A stretch of DNA of 30,854 nt from Sperchopsis tessellata (taxonomy: Eukaryota; Arthropoda; Insecta; Coleoptera; Hydrophilidae). A model generated the notes under the pieces. It had not been told where the DNA came from. It ran no database searches and was given only the letters and a program-made list of their open reading frames with translations. The DNA is taken from assembly GCA_033557685.1 (NCBI GenBank), contig JAWQRN010000357.1, forward strand, positions 1-30,854. The letters run 5' to 3'. Every line of letters begins with the position of its first letter. Within the stretch, counting starts at the first letter, position 1. The position numbers were made by a program, and so were the translations under genes. This document shows positions 1 to 9,640 of this stretch, piece by piece.

Positions 1-65
1 GAAAATGTCCCTTGCAACAGTGGACGAAACGTCGGCACTTGTCAGAGCCTCTACACGGTTTCCAC
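1..65 (+). repeat. PLE-associated dispersed repeat, copy 1
   Basis: This edge sequence contains the block GTGGACGAAACGTCGG followed by CTCTACACGGTTTCCAC. Related copies lie at 10595-10760 (+), 21298-21510 (-), 24471-24540 (+) and 29515-29600 (+). The closest is 24471-24540, which shares the CAGAGC.TCTACACGGTTTCCAC tail. Because one copy sits just upstream of a Penelope-like ORF, I infer that the family is a PLE terminal repeat or 5' UTR. The copy is cut by the window edge. Confidence 0.6.
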
Positions 66-427
66 CCGGAAAAAAACCTTTCATTGTATTTTTAGTAGTA
101 CTTTAAGAAAAATAGGCACTAAAGCATTTTAAAATATATTTATAAACAAATAAAATTTAAATTCAACGCAGCATTTAACCCTATCTTTAATCTTACATGT
201 ACGCAATATGCAGTTTATTATTTTATTATTTAATTATTTATTATTAAAAAAGTGTTCAAAGTGACCTTTTTCTGTAGCATTGAAACAATGCGTCACATCC
301 TTGCTTCACGGCAGTCATTCGCACAAAATTAGGATCATGTGCCTCTAATATTTGTATTGATTGATTGTAATGCAAAAATGCCCCTTCAAGGAACTTTCAC
401 TGTCAATTATCGAGATAAGCCAGGAGA
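66..427. other. AT-rich stretch, no gene seen
   Basis: This stretch is AT-rich with runs of TTATTATTTAATTATTTATTATT. It lies downstream of the Tigger transposase end and may be that element's 3' UTR. I could not find a matching terminal inverted repeat here. Confidence 0.4.
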
Positions 428-1839
428 TTATGCGTCCTGTATATCACCATGACTGTCCATCTCCTGTAGTACCTCATTTGCTAAAGCTTCATCATGTGAT
501 TTTAGCAGTTCTTTAACATCTTCGATGCTTGCCCAGCTGGCAATATTGCTAATATCCTGAATGATACCGGTAATATCAGGTGTAGATATATCAGGATTAA
601 TTTCAATGTAAAGTTTTTTTTCCAAACACCCTTCATACATGGCTGCGTAACTTCATTCCATGATTCCTGAATGTTCCTTGTGGCCTTCATCATGTGGTAA
701 TTTTTCCAACACTTTTTCATATTTTGCCTGCTTCCTCCATCAGTTTCTTCCATGAGTTAACTGAAAGTTCTTCTAGTGTAGTACATTTTAAAAGTCGCAC
801 TTGCTCCTTGATCCATGGGCTGAAGGATGTAAGTAGTATTTGGTGGAAGAAATACTACTTCAACAGGAATTTCTGTAGATAATGAAATGGGATAAGCAGG
901 ATGACCAGGCGCATTATCCAAAACTGAAAGTGCACGAGGATCATCACCGATGTCCTGACAATATTTTCTTACAGCTGGGCAGAAATAGGTTTTGAACCAA
1001 TCCACAAATATTGTTTGTGTAGCCCATACTCTACGGTTGATCCGCCAAATTACATGTAGATTACTTTTGCAGTGTCCACGCATAGCTCTGGCTGTTTCAG
1101 AATGGTGAACTAGAAGTGACTTTAACTGAATGTCTCCTGATGCGTTTCCACCCAAAAGAAGTGTTAATATATCCTTTGCAGCTTTAAATCCTGATGCACT
1201 TTTCTCCTCCATTGAAAAAAAGTACGGGTTGGCATCTTCTTCCAGAATAAAGCCGTTTCGTCCACGTTAAACACCAAATCTGAAGATAATTACCTCTTTC
1301 TACAATATCTCGAAACTCCTTGGGATAATTTCCGGCCGCCTCTAGATCAGCACCAACTGATTCGCCAATAATTTTTAAATTGTGTTACTTGGATCGTTTT
1401 CAAAAGCGATCAAACCAACCTTTGCTTCACTTAAAGGTTTCTTCGCCACCATGTTGTGCTTTTAAGTGATCAAACAGACTTAATGCTTGACTTAAGACAT
1501 GATGATTTGAGAACTGATGGGAATAGATCGCTGATTTAAATCGTTTTCCAATTACTCAATAATGTTTCCATTTCCTTTATTACGTAACTTCTAGTTCAAG
1601 ACACTTTAGTAGCAGTTAATGGTGTAACATTTTCATTTGCTTTTTTATAGTTGTTTTTGTTTTTGAAAATTGTTCGCAATGTCGATTCTGCAAAAATTAT
1701 AATATCTGCCAACAGATGCAAAACTACCACCTAATTCAATTTTTTCAATAACTTTACATTTGGTTTCCAAACATATCACGTTACGTGCTTTCTTTTTTTG
1801 ACTTTCGACATCTTTACTTTGATTTGGTCTCTTTGGCAT
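428..1839 (-). pseudogene. Tigger/pogo-type (Tc1-mariner superfamily) transposase, broken
   Basis: This is a cut-and-paste DNA transposase with a CENP-B-like N-terminus and a DDE_1 catalytic domain. Reading the minus strand: 1839-1645 gives the N-terminal helix-turn-helix start (MPKRPNQSK, then KKARNVICLETKCKVIEKI). Around 1265-1250 the first catalytic Asp context VDETA is visible. 1212-757 holds the core, with LLLGGNASGDIQLKSLL, the second Asp in LDNAPGHP (about 900-922), and FLPPNTTYILQPMDQG. 753-600 continues in another frame with TDGGSRQNMKKCWKNY and ESWNEVTQPCMKGVW. 640-428 shifts frame again to an acidic C-terminus (KELLKSHDEALANEVLQEMD). At least three frameshifts, plus stops between 1215 and 1640, make it non-functional. 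The family call is firm; the subfamily is not. Confidence 0.9.
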
Positions 1840-2240
1840 TTTAAAATGTGTGCACGGAATAATGAAAAATAATTAAATAGTTGTTTTAATCACGATGAAG
1901 ACATACATACTAATGTTCCTTTTAAGTGAATATAGAAAAAAATATATTTGTTCCTAGTAGGATCTAAGCAGAAATTGACGCTTCTTAAATTATACATACA
2001 TAATTCGCAGAATTTGACAGTAATCGAGGTAATACTGAGAGTGTTTCGGAAGTTTCTACGTTCGCACAAGTATCATAGAATAAGAAAAAAAAATAGAAAT
2101 CTACACTTCCTCTGTGTGGCCGATTTTGTATTTATGTTTTATACATTAAAGAATAATTCGAACATTTTTAAAGTAAATGCGGTAATAATGGGTAAATTTG
2201 GGAAGATCCCACGTTCAAAAATAATTCATTTTGGTAAATA

Positions 2241-2279
2241 AATCAATCCTCGTTTTAACGAATCCGCGTTAAGCCTGTA
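2241..2279 (-). repeat. candidate Tigger terminal inverted repeat
   Basis: Read on the minus strand from the outside, this is TA then CAGGCTTAACGCGGATTCG, followed by TTAAAACGAGG. The alternating AACGCGGATTCG / AACGAGG pattern is typical of Tigger-type termini. No partner was found at the opposite end, so the call rests on motif resemblance and its position upstream of the transposase. Confidence 0.45.
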
Positions 2280-2499
2280 TAACAGAATATGCACACGTGT
2301 TTCCAGAAACCGGCTGACTGACACCACTGAATACATACCGCAGTTCCCTGCAGTGTTCTAACGAGCCGTCTGAGGTTATACGCAGTTTCTTGTTTCTCAA
2401 TAGATTTTTTTACATGTGTCAAGTGAATGTTATTGTTAAGTAGTAAATCGGTTAATTTATTAATTATTAGTGCATTAAGTGAAAGCCGTGCAACAATGA

Positions 2500-3260
2500 A
2501 TTAGAAAAAGTGTAGAAAAACATTTTAAAACAGTGCATAAGAAGTATGAAATTCATTATCCACTCAGCGGTGAGCTACGGCAAATCAAAATTAGAGAACT
2601 AATAGCGGGTTTTCAGCCCAGCAGTCATATTTTACAAAACATACATTGAAATCAAAAGCAGCTACCATTACATCCTTACAAGTAAGTTACATTCTTACTA
2701 AAAACAAAAAGTCATTTGGCGATGGAATAATTTTCAAAAACGGCTGATAATTTATGAACAGCATTCAGTTACCTATATTTAAGCTTGTATCAATAACTTC
2801 AGGTAGAACGCCAGCAATGACTGGTCGTCACAATGGTTATATTTTTCTTTGTCGAGCTGTTGATGATTTTTCCGACTTTCTAGTTCTAAATATATTATGG
2901 ACACTCCATTCAAAATTGCAAAAGCAATTCGCTCAAGAAGTCTGCAAAGATAGTAGAAGAAGGTGATAACGATGGACAAACTGAACTACTTATGCACACC
3001 GGTGTTAGGTGGTTATGTAGAGGCAAATTGCTTCAGCGATTCAGAGATCTAACTAACGAAATTTCTTGTTTCAAGGGGACGATATTTGGCTATTTAACTT
3101 TTTTTCTAACATCCAGACTTAATGATATCAATCTTGAATTTAAGGTAAGGATAAATTGATATTTCAAATGATAAGTTCCATTGATGCTTTCAAACAGAGG
3201 CTCACGCTTCTCGTAGCTAAACTTGAACATAACGAAATGGCTCACTTTCCAAAAATGAAC
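2500..3260 (+). pseudogene. hAT transposase (GTF2IRD2/ZBED-like), N-terminal and middle part
   Basis: This is the remnant of a hAT superfamily transposase. Recognisable blocks in several frames are VEKHFKTVHKKYEIHYPLSG followed by ELRQIKIREL (about 2510-2620), SYILTKNKKSFGDGIIFK (about 2690-2735), ITSGRTPAMTGRHNGYI (about 2795-2850), HTGVRWLCRGKLLQRFRDLT (about 2996-3055) and AFKQRLTLLVAKLEHNEM (about 3190-3240). This block order is that of the domesticated GTF2IRD2/ZBED/SCAND3 group and its transposon relatives. The part between SFGDGIIF and SGRTPAM is shorter than usual, implying an internal deletion, and there are several stops. The protein is interrupted after about 3260 by the mariner insertion and resumes near 4610. 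Confidence 0.8.
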
Positions 3261-3430
3261 ACATAACACATAAATAGTGTCTATTTTTTTTCAAATTTAA
3301 GAATGCGCGCCAAAAGTAAAACAAATATGTAAAGGTTATACATCATTCAAAAGATAATTTTCTTCTCCACAAGATATTGTGTTTGCTTTTACGTTACATT
3401 TATTATTTTATTCAATTACCGGCCTTCAAA

Positions 3431-4447
3431 ATGGAATGTCAAGTAAACAAAAATGAGCACGTTCGACACCTTATTCTGTTCGCGTTCAGTCAAGGGAATA
3501 ACACCGCCAAAGCTGCTCGCGATATTTGTGAAGTGCACAGTGAAGATGCTATGAATGAAAGGACAGCTCGTCGATTGTTATCGCTTTTCAAAGACGGTAA
3601 TTTCGACCTGAATGACATGGAACTTTCCGGACGACCAGTGGAATTCGATGAGGACCGCTTAAACTACCTTATTCATGAAAATCACCTTCAAATCACCGTA
3701 TAATTGGCTGAGCAGCCATCTTCAATCAATGGGAAAAGTCCAGAAGTTCGGCGCTTGGGTCCCACATGTTTTGAGTGAAATCAACAAAAATCAACGTTCT
3801 ACAATTTCTGCTGGTTTGCACTCACGTCATCGAGCTACGCATGGCCACAAGCTAAGGTTCCTTTACCGCATCATTACTGGTGATGAAAATGGTGCCTTTA
3901 TGTGAATAAGAAGCAATGGAAAGAATGGGTGAGTCATCGCCAATGAAAAAATCCCAGAGCGAAACAAGATTTGCATCCGCGCAAGACGATAATTTACGTC
4001 TGGTGGGATTGGCAAGACGTCTTCCACTACGAGATACTTGAACGCAGCCAGTCAGTCAACTCGGAGCTATACATTCTGCAAATGCAGCGGCTCAACACAG
4101 CAATTCAACAAAAAACGCCGGATCAACAAAATGGCGTTATTCTGCAATACAATAACGCCCGCTCTCATAGCGCCAACATCACGAAAAATTTTATTCAATC
4201 TCTTGATTGTTAGGTTCTGTTGCACCCTCCATATTCTCCAGACCTCGCGCCGTCGGATTTCCACCTTTTCCGGTCGATTTCGAACGGTTTATGCGGCGTT
4301 TCCTTCAATAATGACGTCGAATTGCGGACATGGTTGTACGAATTCTCCGAATCAAGACCGGATGATTTTTATCGTAGAGGCATCGAAAAACTTGTAGAAA
4401 GTTGGCAAGAAGTTGTAAATAATGAGAGAGAATACATTATTGGCTAA
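3431..4447 (+). pseudogene. mariner transposase (D,D34D), broken
   Basis: This is the transposase of a Tc1/mariner-superfamily element. The ATG at 3431 (context CAAAATGG) opens the helix-turn-helix half, with HVRHLILFAFSQGNNTAKAA and LSGRPVEFDEDRL up to about 3700. The frame then shifts to 3710-3900 (MGKVQKFGAWVPHVLSEINK, HRATHGHKLRFLYRIITGDE) and back to the first frame for 3905-4447 (YVWWDWQDVFHYEILERSQ, HPPYSPDLAPSDFHLFRS, then a C-terminus ending YIIG). The first catalytic Asp is at 3882-3884 and the third at 4256-4258. The second is now AAT (Asn) at 4151-4153, exactly 34 residues before the third. An in-frame TAG at 4211 and the two frameshifts also inactivate it. The full family length of about 345 residues is nearly covered. 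Confidence 0.93.
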
Positions 4448-4502
4448 TTTGTTGTATTTTTTTTTAAATTCATTTAAAAAAACGGACAGATGTTATGTTA
4501 AC

Positions 4503-4512
4503 ACCCAATAAA
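4503..4512 (+). repeat. candidate mariner 3' terminal repeat
   Basis: The sequence ACACCCAATA lies 56 bp after the transposase stop. The ending CCCAATA matches the inverse of the TTGGG start common to mellifera-type mariners, and TA could be the target duplication. No left partner was found. Confidence 0.5.
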
Positions 4513-4599
4513 TTACGATCCAAATAGATATACAGGTGAAATTAAAAATATTAGTCCGGAGTTCGTTTCCAAGACTTAATAAAAATGAATGATGTAATT

Positions 4600-4920
4600 T
4601 TATTTATTAGTTTCCCATTTACTGCAGAACCATAGGTAGAAAGTTATGCAGAAAAACTTGCATTGCCATTTCTAATGGATATTGAAATACGGGAAACTGA
4701 AATAATTAAACTACAAAACGATGTTTTAATAAAATCAAGAGTTTCTCGGAAAATCTTTGGCAATATGCATCAGCAGATAAGTGTCCTGGTTTGAGAAAAA
4801 ATGCTGAAAATTTACAATCATGTTTTGGTCCAACTTATTTATGCGAATCAGCATTTTGGCAATTGAAAATACTCAAATCTAAATATCGCAACACTTCAAC
4901 TTGGATTCGTGCTTAAGAAA
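4600..4920 (+). pseudogene. hAT transposase, C-terminal dimerisation part
   Basis: This continues the hAT remnant after the mariner insertion. Readable blocks are ESYAEKLALPFLMDIEIRET then EIIKLQNDVLIKS (about 4635-4745) and, in a shifted frame, LRKNAENLQSCFGPTYLCES followed by AFWQLKILKSKYRN (about 4790-4895). FGPTYLCESAF corresponds to the conserved hAT C-terminal dimerisation signature (FGSTYLCESAFS). Stops and at least one frameshift are present. Strand, order and spacing agree with 2500-3260 being the first half of the same copy. Confidence 0.8.
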
Positions 4921-5158
4921 CTGCCTAAATATGTATACACCAAACTACAAAAAAAGCATGTAGATGGAATGTAATGCTGTACATCAAATGCCGCAGGAGG
5001 TTCAAAATAAGTTTTTGTTTGTTTTAAATTAACTTAGAAATTATTATTGGGTTGGTTAAGTTAGGTTAGATTGCGTTTCAAGCTCAAAAATTGCAGATCC
5101 GACCCTGGGTAGATCGCGGTTAAGTTTGCATTTTAAAAGTAGAACGCTGGAAAAATTA

Positions 5159-5171
5159 GTGAGCACCACTG
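5159..5171 (+). repeat. candidate hAT right terminus
   Basis: GTGAGCACCACTG lies about 250 bp after the hAT C-terminal coding block. hAT elements often start CAGTGGT, so ACCACTG is a plausible right end. I could not find a convincing left partner or an 8-bp duplication near 2330-2360. Confidence 0.3.
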
Positions 5172-6214
5172 ATATACATACATATATTAAAATGTCATAA
5201 GCGCCAAACAAATATTAGAAATCTAGATATATTTGCTCAGCTTACACATTAATAAACCCTTGTTTGTGTTTATAATATAAATTTATTTGTTCTCTGCTCG
5301 TAAGTTTGAATGACGCATTCTCCTACATATATGAAAATGAGTTACCTACTTTCCACTTGTGGCCACAGTTATACGTAAATAAACGCGTTCATTTAATATT
5401 TGAAGATGTAAAAGCAGGAAATAATGGATAATTAATTGTACAAGCAGAAAATATAATAAAAACCTTGGGCATTGTCTTTTTCATTTTACTTCATCAATAA
5501 ATGAAAATCATGAATACTTCATAAGTTAATAACAGGAAACATAAATTTAACTGTGATAGAAAAAACTTACTAATGCGCTTATTCCCCCATTTCGTTGTAA
5601 CATTCTAAAGTATATGTGGAAAACTGCAATATTAAAGTACACTTAACTACAAGTAGTGTATATAGACTGCTTAGAAAGTTAAACTGAATTGCCAAATATT
5701 TAAGTGGCATGCAGCGTAGGTTCTCGAAGTGGTATTTACATTTTGCATGTAACTGCTGAAAAGCTAGTAAAACACATTTAGTAGAACTCTATTCTCACTT
5801 TACAGTACAGGCTGCCATTGTCTGCAATATTAAATTATACTGAAACAAAAATTGATGAACGAAGAACAAATTTTGTGAAAATTGTAAATACGCTGATATG
5901 GTCTATTCTTTACGGCTACACCGAGAAACTCTTATTGTATATTTAGGAGTTTACTATTGACGCCATTAACTAAAAGAATCGTTACAAGACTGCACTTTCG
6001 AGAACACCAATTTAGTTTTTCGCTTCTGAAATTTGTATTCAAACAGTAATATAAATTATTCATAATTCCCCAACGCAATTCGAAAAATTCAGAATATCCA
6101 TGGAAAACTATCCCATTTATTGATTAATTAAATTTAATGTTAATTCTACATTGCTAATTGGATGCATTTGACAATGATGAACTTCACGTTATCTGTCAAT
6201 AGGTTGACAGCCGG
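5172..6214. other. AT-rich stretch, no gene seen
   Basis: I see no recognisable coding block, repeat or RNA. Open frames are short and both strands are dense in stops. Confidence 0.5.
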
Positions 6215-6335
6215 CTCTCATATAAATGGTTTTATAAATATAAAATGTAGTCAGCGCTGAGAAATAAACACAGTTTGATCTTTAACTACTGTGCTACCGT
6301 GTCGGTTGTGTCTGTACTTTCTTGGCAACCATACA
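6215..6335 (+). promoter_or_regulatory. candidate right part of an LTR with primer-binding site
   Basis: In order are a TATA-like TCATATAAATGG (about 6218-6229), a polyadenylation-like AATAAA (about 6264), a T/G-rich tail TGTGTCTGTACTTTCT and then TTGGCAACCATACAAG (about 6322-6337). TGG at this place is how a retrotransposon primer-binding site begins, since tRNAs end in CCA. No second LTR or matching coding region was found, so this is a layout argument only. Confidence 0.3.
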
Positions 6336-6346
6336 AGTTGCATATC

Positions 6347-6392
6347 AAATACTCAAAGTACACTTAAAACATTAAGTGTACTTTGAGTATTT
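6347..6392. repeat. perfect 21-bp hairpin
   Basis: Positions 6347-6367 are the exact reverse complement of 6372-6392, separated by the tetranucleotide AACA. The arms contain CTCAAAGTACACTTAA. It lies directly after the LTR-like sequence and before a LINE fragment. Confidence 0.9.
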
Positions 6393-6423
6393 TGTTTTTA
6401 TAGTTTTCTTAATTGTGTTGAGA

Positions 6424-6623
6424 CCCATATTGCCAGTGTGACAAATCATCAATTGCATACTTGAACCATATATTTTTTGATTGTCCTCATAACAATGGTG
6501 AACGCCCCCAACTCGTGAAGAATTTATTAAAAGGTGGTGCAGTAACGATATTGTTTACCACGTGTAACTGGCTAAAGGAAGAATTCCTAGGGCCAAAAAA
6601 AGAATTGCCACAGTTAGTGATGT
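6424..6623 (+). pseudogene. non-LTR retrotransposon ORF2, extreme 3' part
   Basis: One frame reads PYCQCDKSSIAYLNHIFFDC followed by PHNNGERPQLVKNLLKGG, then a degenerate tail to a stop at 6621-6623. The C-x-C ... H-x4-C arrangement (CQC, NHIFFDC) is the cysteine-histidine motif found near the C-terminus of ORF2 of Jockey/R1/I-like LINEs. Only this 3' scrap is present, as expected for 5'-truncated LINE insertions. The clade cannot be fixed. Confidence 0.6.
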
Positions 6624-8099
6624 GACGTTTTAATGCAAAGGTAGGCAGCATGCTAAAAAGGTATATAGATGCAGCTAGAGGATAGATTGTATTATTACTT
6701 AATTATTCGCATTTATACTATGGAAACCTGTCGTTATTACTATTTGTCGATAATGACTGATATGAAACCGCCCACATTTAAACTTCACCTTTATTAGATA
6801 AATATTTAGAAGGAGCCTTTAAACGTTTGTAGTGACATTGAAGAGGATCTCAATCAGATATAGTGGGCTTGCAAAAATCTATTCCTAGACTTTCTAAAAA
6901 TTTTGCGAAACCAATTTTAACTTTTCTCTAATTTGCGAGTGCTCAGTCTTATAGGTTGCAAAATAATCCAAGAAATATACTTTGATATACTGTTCGAAGT
7001 TAAGTTACAACAGACTTTGTCACATATTTTTGCCACGTAGTTTTCGAAGTAAAGACATCGCTACAAATAATATGTTTCTACTGTATGTTTCGACATGATT
7101 TCGTGAACCCAAATAAAGTAACCATCTCTATTAATAAGATTACCTAGACAATAAACATACATTACTAAAAGTCAAATTAAAATTAAGTATACTAATTTTT
7201 TTTAGGAAATGTAATTTTAGTTTGTATAATAAAATAGTTACCTTCGGAATGAAAATAGACTCATCCCTTTTTTCTATCAAGTTTTAGGCATACAAAAATG
7301 CATCTTGGAGCGTTTACTATAGGGACAAAATATCACAATGTATAACCCCCGTAATATCCAGAATTTCGATTTCTAAATAAAACATCAAATTATGAAATTA
7401 TTATACCCATAATAACGTTTTTTAGTGACCCCTGTGTAGGACAGGAAAATAAACCAATCCTAGTTCCTATTTACTATACTGTGAAAATATAATCGTTAAA
7501 AATATTGAAATCACATCGTTTAGCTCGTGGAAATAATGTATAATTTAAATTTACTTATTACCCGGAAGGGCGTATACGCATAAAATTGGCCAAATTAAAG
7601 TAATTATATTTATTATAAAAAACTTACGTATTTGTGATCATCGATTAGGACTAACTAATGTTGTGTTAGTTTATCAGGCTCGTTATGGAAGTGGACTTGT
7701 AAAAGGTTAGAAATAGAAGACACGATCCCTCGTAAATAATAATTACTGTATTGGTTAGATGCATATAAATTATTACCGTAACATCGTCTGAAGGACCGTG
7801 AGTAATACAAAAAAAAACCTCAAAAACTAGCTCGACAACATCGGTAATATCCTCACGCTGAAGATCTCAAGAAGGTAAAATTGCCAGTGGTGTCAAGGAA
7901 AGGTTCATAATAACCTTGGGCACAGTTGGGCAGTGTTGGTTAATCTTATGAGTCAACTTACGTTAAGTCCGCTAAGTAGTTCAGCATAGAACTCCGTATT
8001 TTCATAGTTGACTGGCGTCGTGTAGTTTCCAACGAACGCATCGACAACTAAGTCACATCAATATGTTCCTGGTATAGGGGAGCTCCTCAAACTCCCTCT
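6624..8099. other. AT-rich stretch, no gene seen
   Basis: I recognise no coding region, terminal repeat or RNA gene. Open frames are short and without recognisable motifs on both strands. Confidence 0.45.
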
Positions 8100-8470
8100 G
8101 CAGATATTGGTCCATTAATAAAATATGAGAAGGCACTTTGGCTCCGCCCATTTATAGATGTTGGTTAATATTTTGTATGAGAGTATACATTGGCTCCTCT
8201 CACAGGTAGTGTTTAAATAAGTATAATATAATATTAACAGGTACATTGGTTCGTTGCGTTACGTAGAAAAATGTACTGCAGTATAGGCCAATTGACTCAG
8301 CCCACACATGGTTGTATTATGTAATATAGTATAGAACTGTATAGGAAGTCACATTGAAGCCGCTCACACATGGTTGTCCTTTGGATATAACTACACAAAT
8401 TATAATAGTGAGATAAGATACGAGATAATAACTTATTTCTAGTACAACTGAACCGTAATCATGTGTGTAT
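8100..8470 (+). repeat. decayed minisatellite of about 50-bp period
   Basis: A diverged unit recurs around ATTGG-TC followed by a C-rich part and an ACACATGGTTGT-like end. Copies start near 8105, 8136, 8188, 8243, 8288 and 8351, with a possible trace at 8442. The last two clear copies share CACACATGGTTGT exactly. Spacing runs from about 30 to 63 bp because the AT-rich linkers vary. Confidence 0.5.
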
Positions 8471-8792
8471 AATACAACGAGAAAGTTACCCATAATTGTT
8501 GCAATGCAGACTAAAGTGGATTTGTTTTGACTGTAAATGTTTTAAATATTTAACTAATTACATGTATTTGTTAATAACTGCCACATACCTATGGTTTATA
8601 GATGTTCTTGCAGAACGATGTATACAACACTGGCTTTAGCAACAAATGGTTAACTTAGATACACTAAACCACTAAATATTGAACTGAAATGCCGTCATAC
8701 GTTACGAAAAACGAAATGTTTGCGAGAGAGGCGTTGCTGATGAACGTCTATTCACTACTTGATAACTACTGGTAATTCACATAAATGAGGAG

Positions 8793-8809
8793 AATTTACA
8801 GAGACGCAA

Positions 8810-8873
<64 letters not shown>

Positions 8874-8890
8874 TTGCGTCTCCGTAAATT
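8793..8890. repeat. 98-bp palindrome with a (TA)28 core
   Basis: Positions 8793-8813 and 8870-8890 are inverted copies of one 21-bp sequence (containing GAGACGCAATGTC) with a single mismatch (8800/8883). The 56 bp between them, 8814-8869, are pure TA dinucleotides, themselves self-complementary, so the whole 98 bp is one unspaced palindrome. Open frames on both strands here are artefacts of the repeat. Confidence 0.95.
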
Positions 8891-9517
8891 TCAGTGGCAA
8901 TGTACAGAAGGTGATTAATTTTAATAGCCTAACAAACGATATTTTTAAAGGCCGTACAAAAAGGAAATTGCAATTCGTGCAAATCTTTACTCCTCTGATA
9001 AATCTGATGCCAATATTTTGGCTCATAGCCACGAACCAGAAAACTTGGATAACAGGTTTGGAAATAATATAGTGGACGATCGTAAATAAATTATTTCTAT
9101 ACTAAGACATCATATGAATTATCATTTAACTCAAACAAAAATTTCACAGATCCTGAAAACTTCTCAATGTCATAAATTCTCAAATATCTCATCAAGATTT
9201 CTCACTTTCAAATTAAAACATAAGTTTAGATGAACTCGCGCACTCTCTGCCTTTATTAAAAACCGTGCCTCGGGGGTCGAAAGCCTTACCTTACTCCTTT
9301 TCATTAATTTTTGGACTTTATCTCGTCGATTATCTACCCTGACCAGACATTATGCTTTTTTGGGAGGTAAATTTATGACAATTTGCACTTACATCGTGAT
9401 CTCATTTACCATGGCAATGCACAACAAAGACCGCTTGCACAAATATTTTCGGATTTGATGATGGAGATTACAATAAATACTTGTAAGATGTGCTGCTTAA
9501 TTTGAGCCTTGCATAGT
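8891..9517. other. unassigned sequence
   Basis: The frame NILAHSHEPENLDNRFGNN (about 9010-9065) looks more protein-like than its surroundings, but I do not recognise it. The rest is AT-rich and without a readable domain. Confidence 0.35.
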
Positions 9518-9640
9518 ATATCAGGAAAGCAATACAACTCGTATACCATGATACGTAATCTGTTGCCCGAGAGGACGCTTCTCATTCTGGTGAGATCCCC
9601 TTAATACGAGGTGTAAGGCAGGGATGTACACTTTCGGGAC
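9518..9640 (+). pseudogene. LINE reverse transcriptase scrap (QG motif)
   Basis: One frame reads YIRKAIQLVYHDT, a stop, then SVAREDASHSGEIPLIRGVR continuing QGCTLSG. RGVRQGC.LSP is the fourth RT motif of non-LTR retrotransposons, and the preceding IQLVYHD...S matches the usual run-up. The similarity stops at about 9640, where the sequence passes into a Penelope-like RT read on the opposite strand. Confidence 0.6.

Larger units (their letters stand above)
428..2279 (-). mobile_element. Tigger-like DNA transposon remnant
   Basis: The element comprises the transposase pseudogene and its upstream flank. The 5' limit is set by a terminal-repeat-like sequence ending at 2277 next to a TA dinucleotide, the target site expected for Tc1/mariner superfamily elements. 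The other end is not identified and may lie anywhere between about 66 and 427. An open frame at 1948-2241 (+) inside the upstream part has no recognisable domain. Confidence 0.65.
3365..4512 (+). mobile_element. mariner transposon, nested in the hAT element
   Basis: The element carries a mellifera-type mariner 5' UTR ending TTACCGGCCTTCAAAATGG, the transposase, and a 3' end reading ACACCCAATA at 4503-4512. That end resembles the terminal repeat TATTGGGTGTTAAC in inverse orientation. I found no matching left terminal repeat upstream of 3365, so the 5' end seems lost or strongly diverged. hAT transposase blocks lie on both sides in the same orientation and order, which indicates that the mariner landed inside an existing hAT copy. 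Confidence 0.8.

Noticed and set aside
2317..2360. CAGTGTTC near 2350 as the hAT left end
   Set aside because: It matches the proposed right end over only five bases and no 8-bp target duplication was found.
4038..4397. Alternative frames inside the mariner on both strands
   Set aside because: They overlap the frame that carries the mariner D34D signature.
8785..9072. Open frames on both strands with long Ile-Tyr repeats
   Set aside because: They are translations of the (TA)28 palindrome; neither flank shows a protein family.
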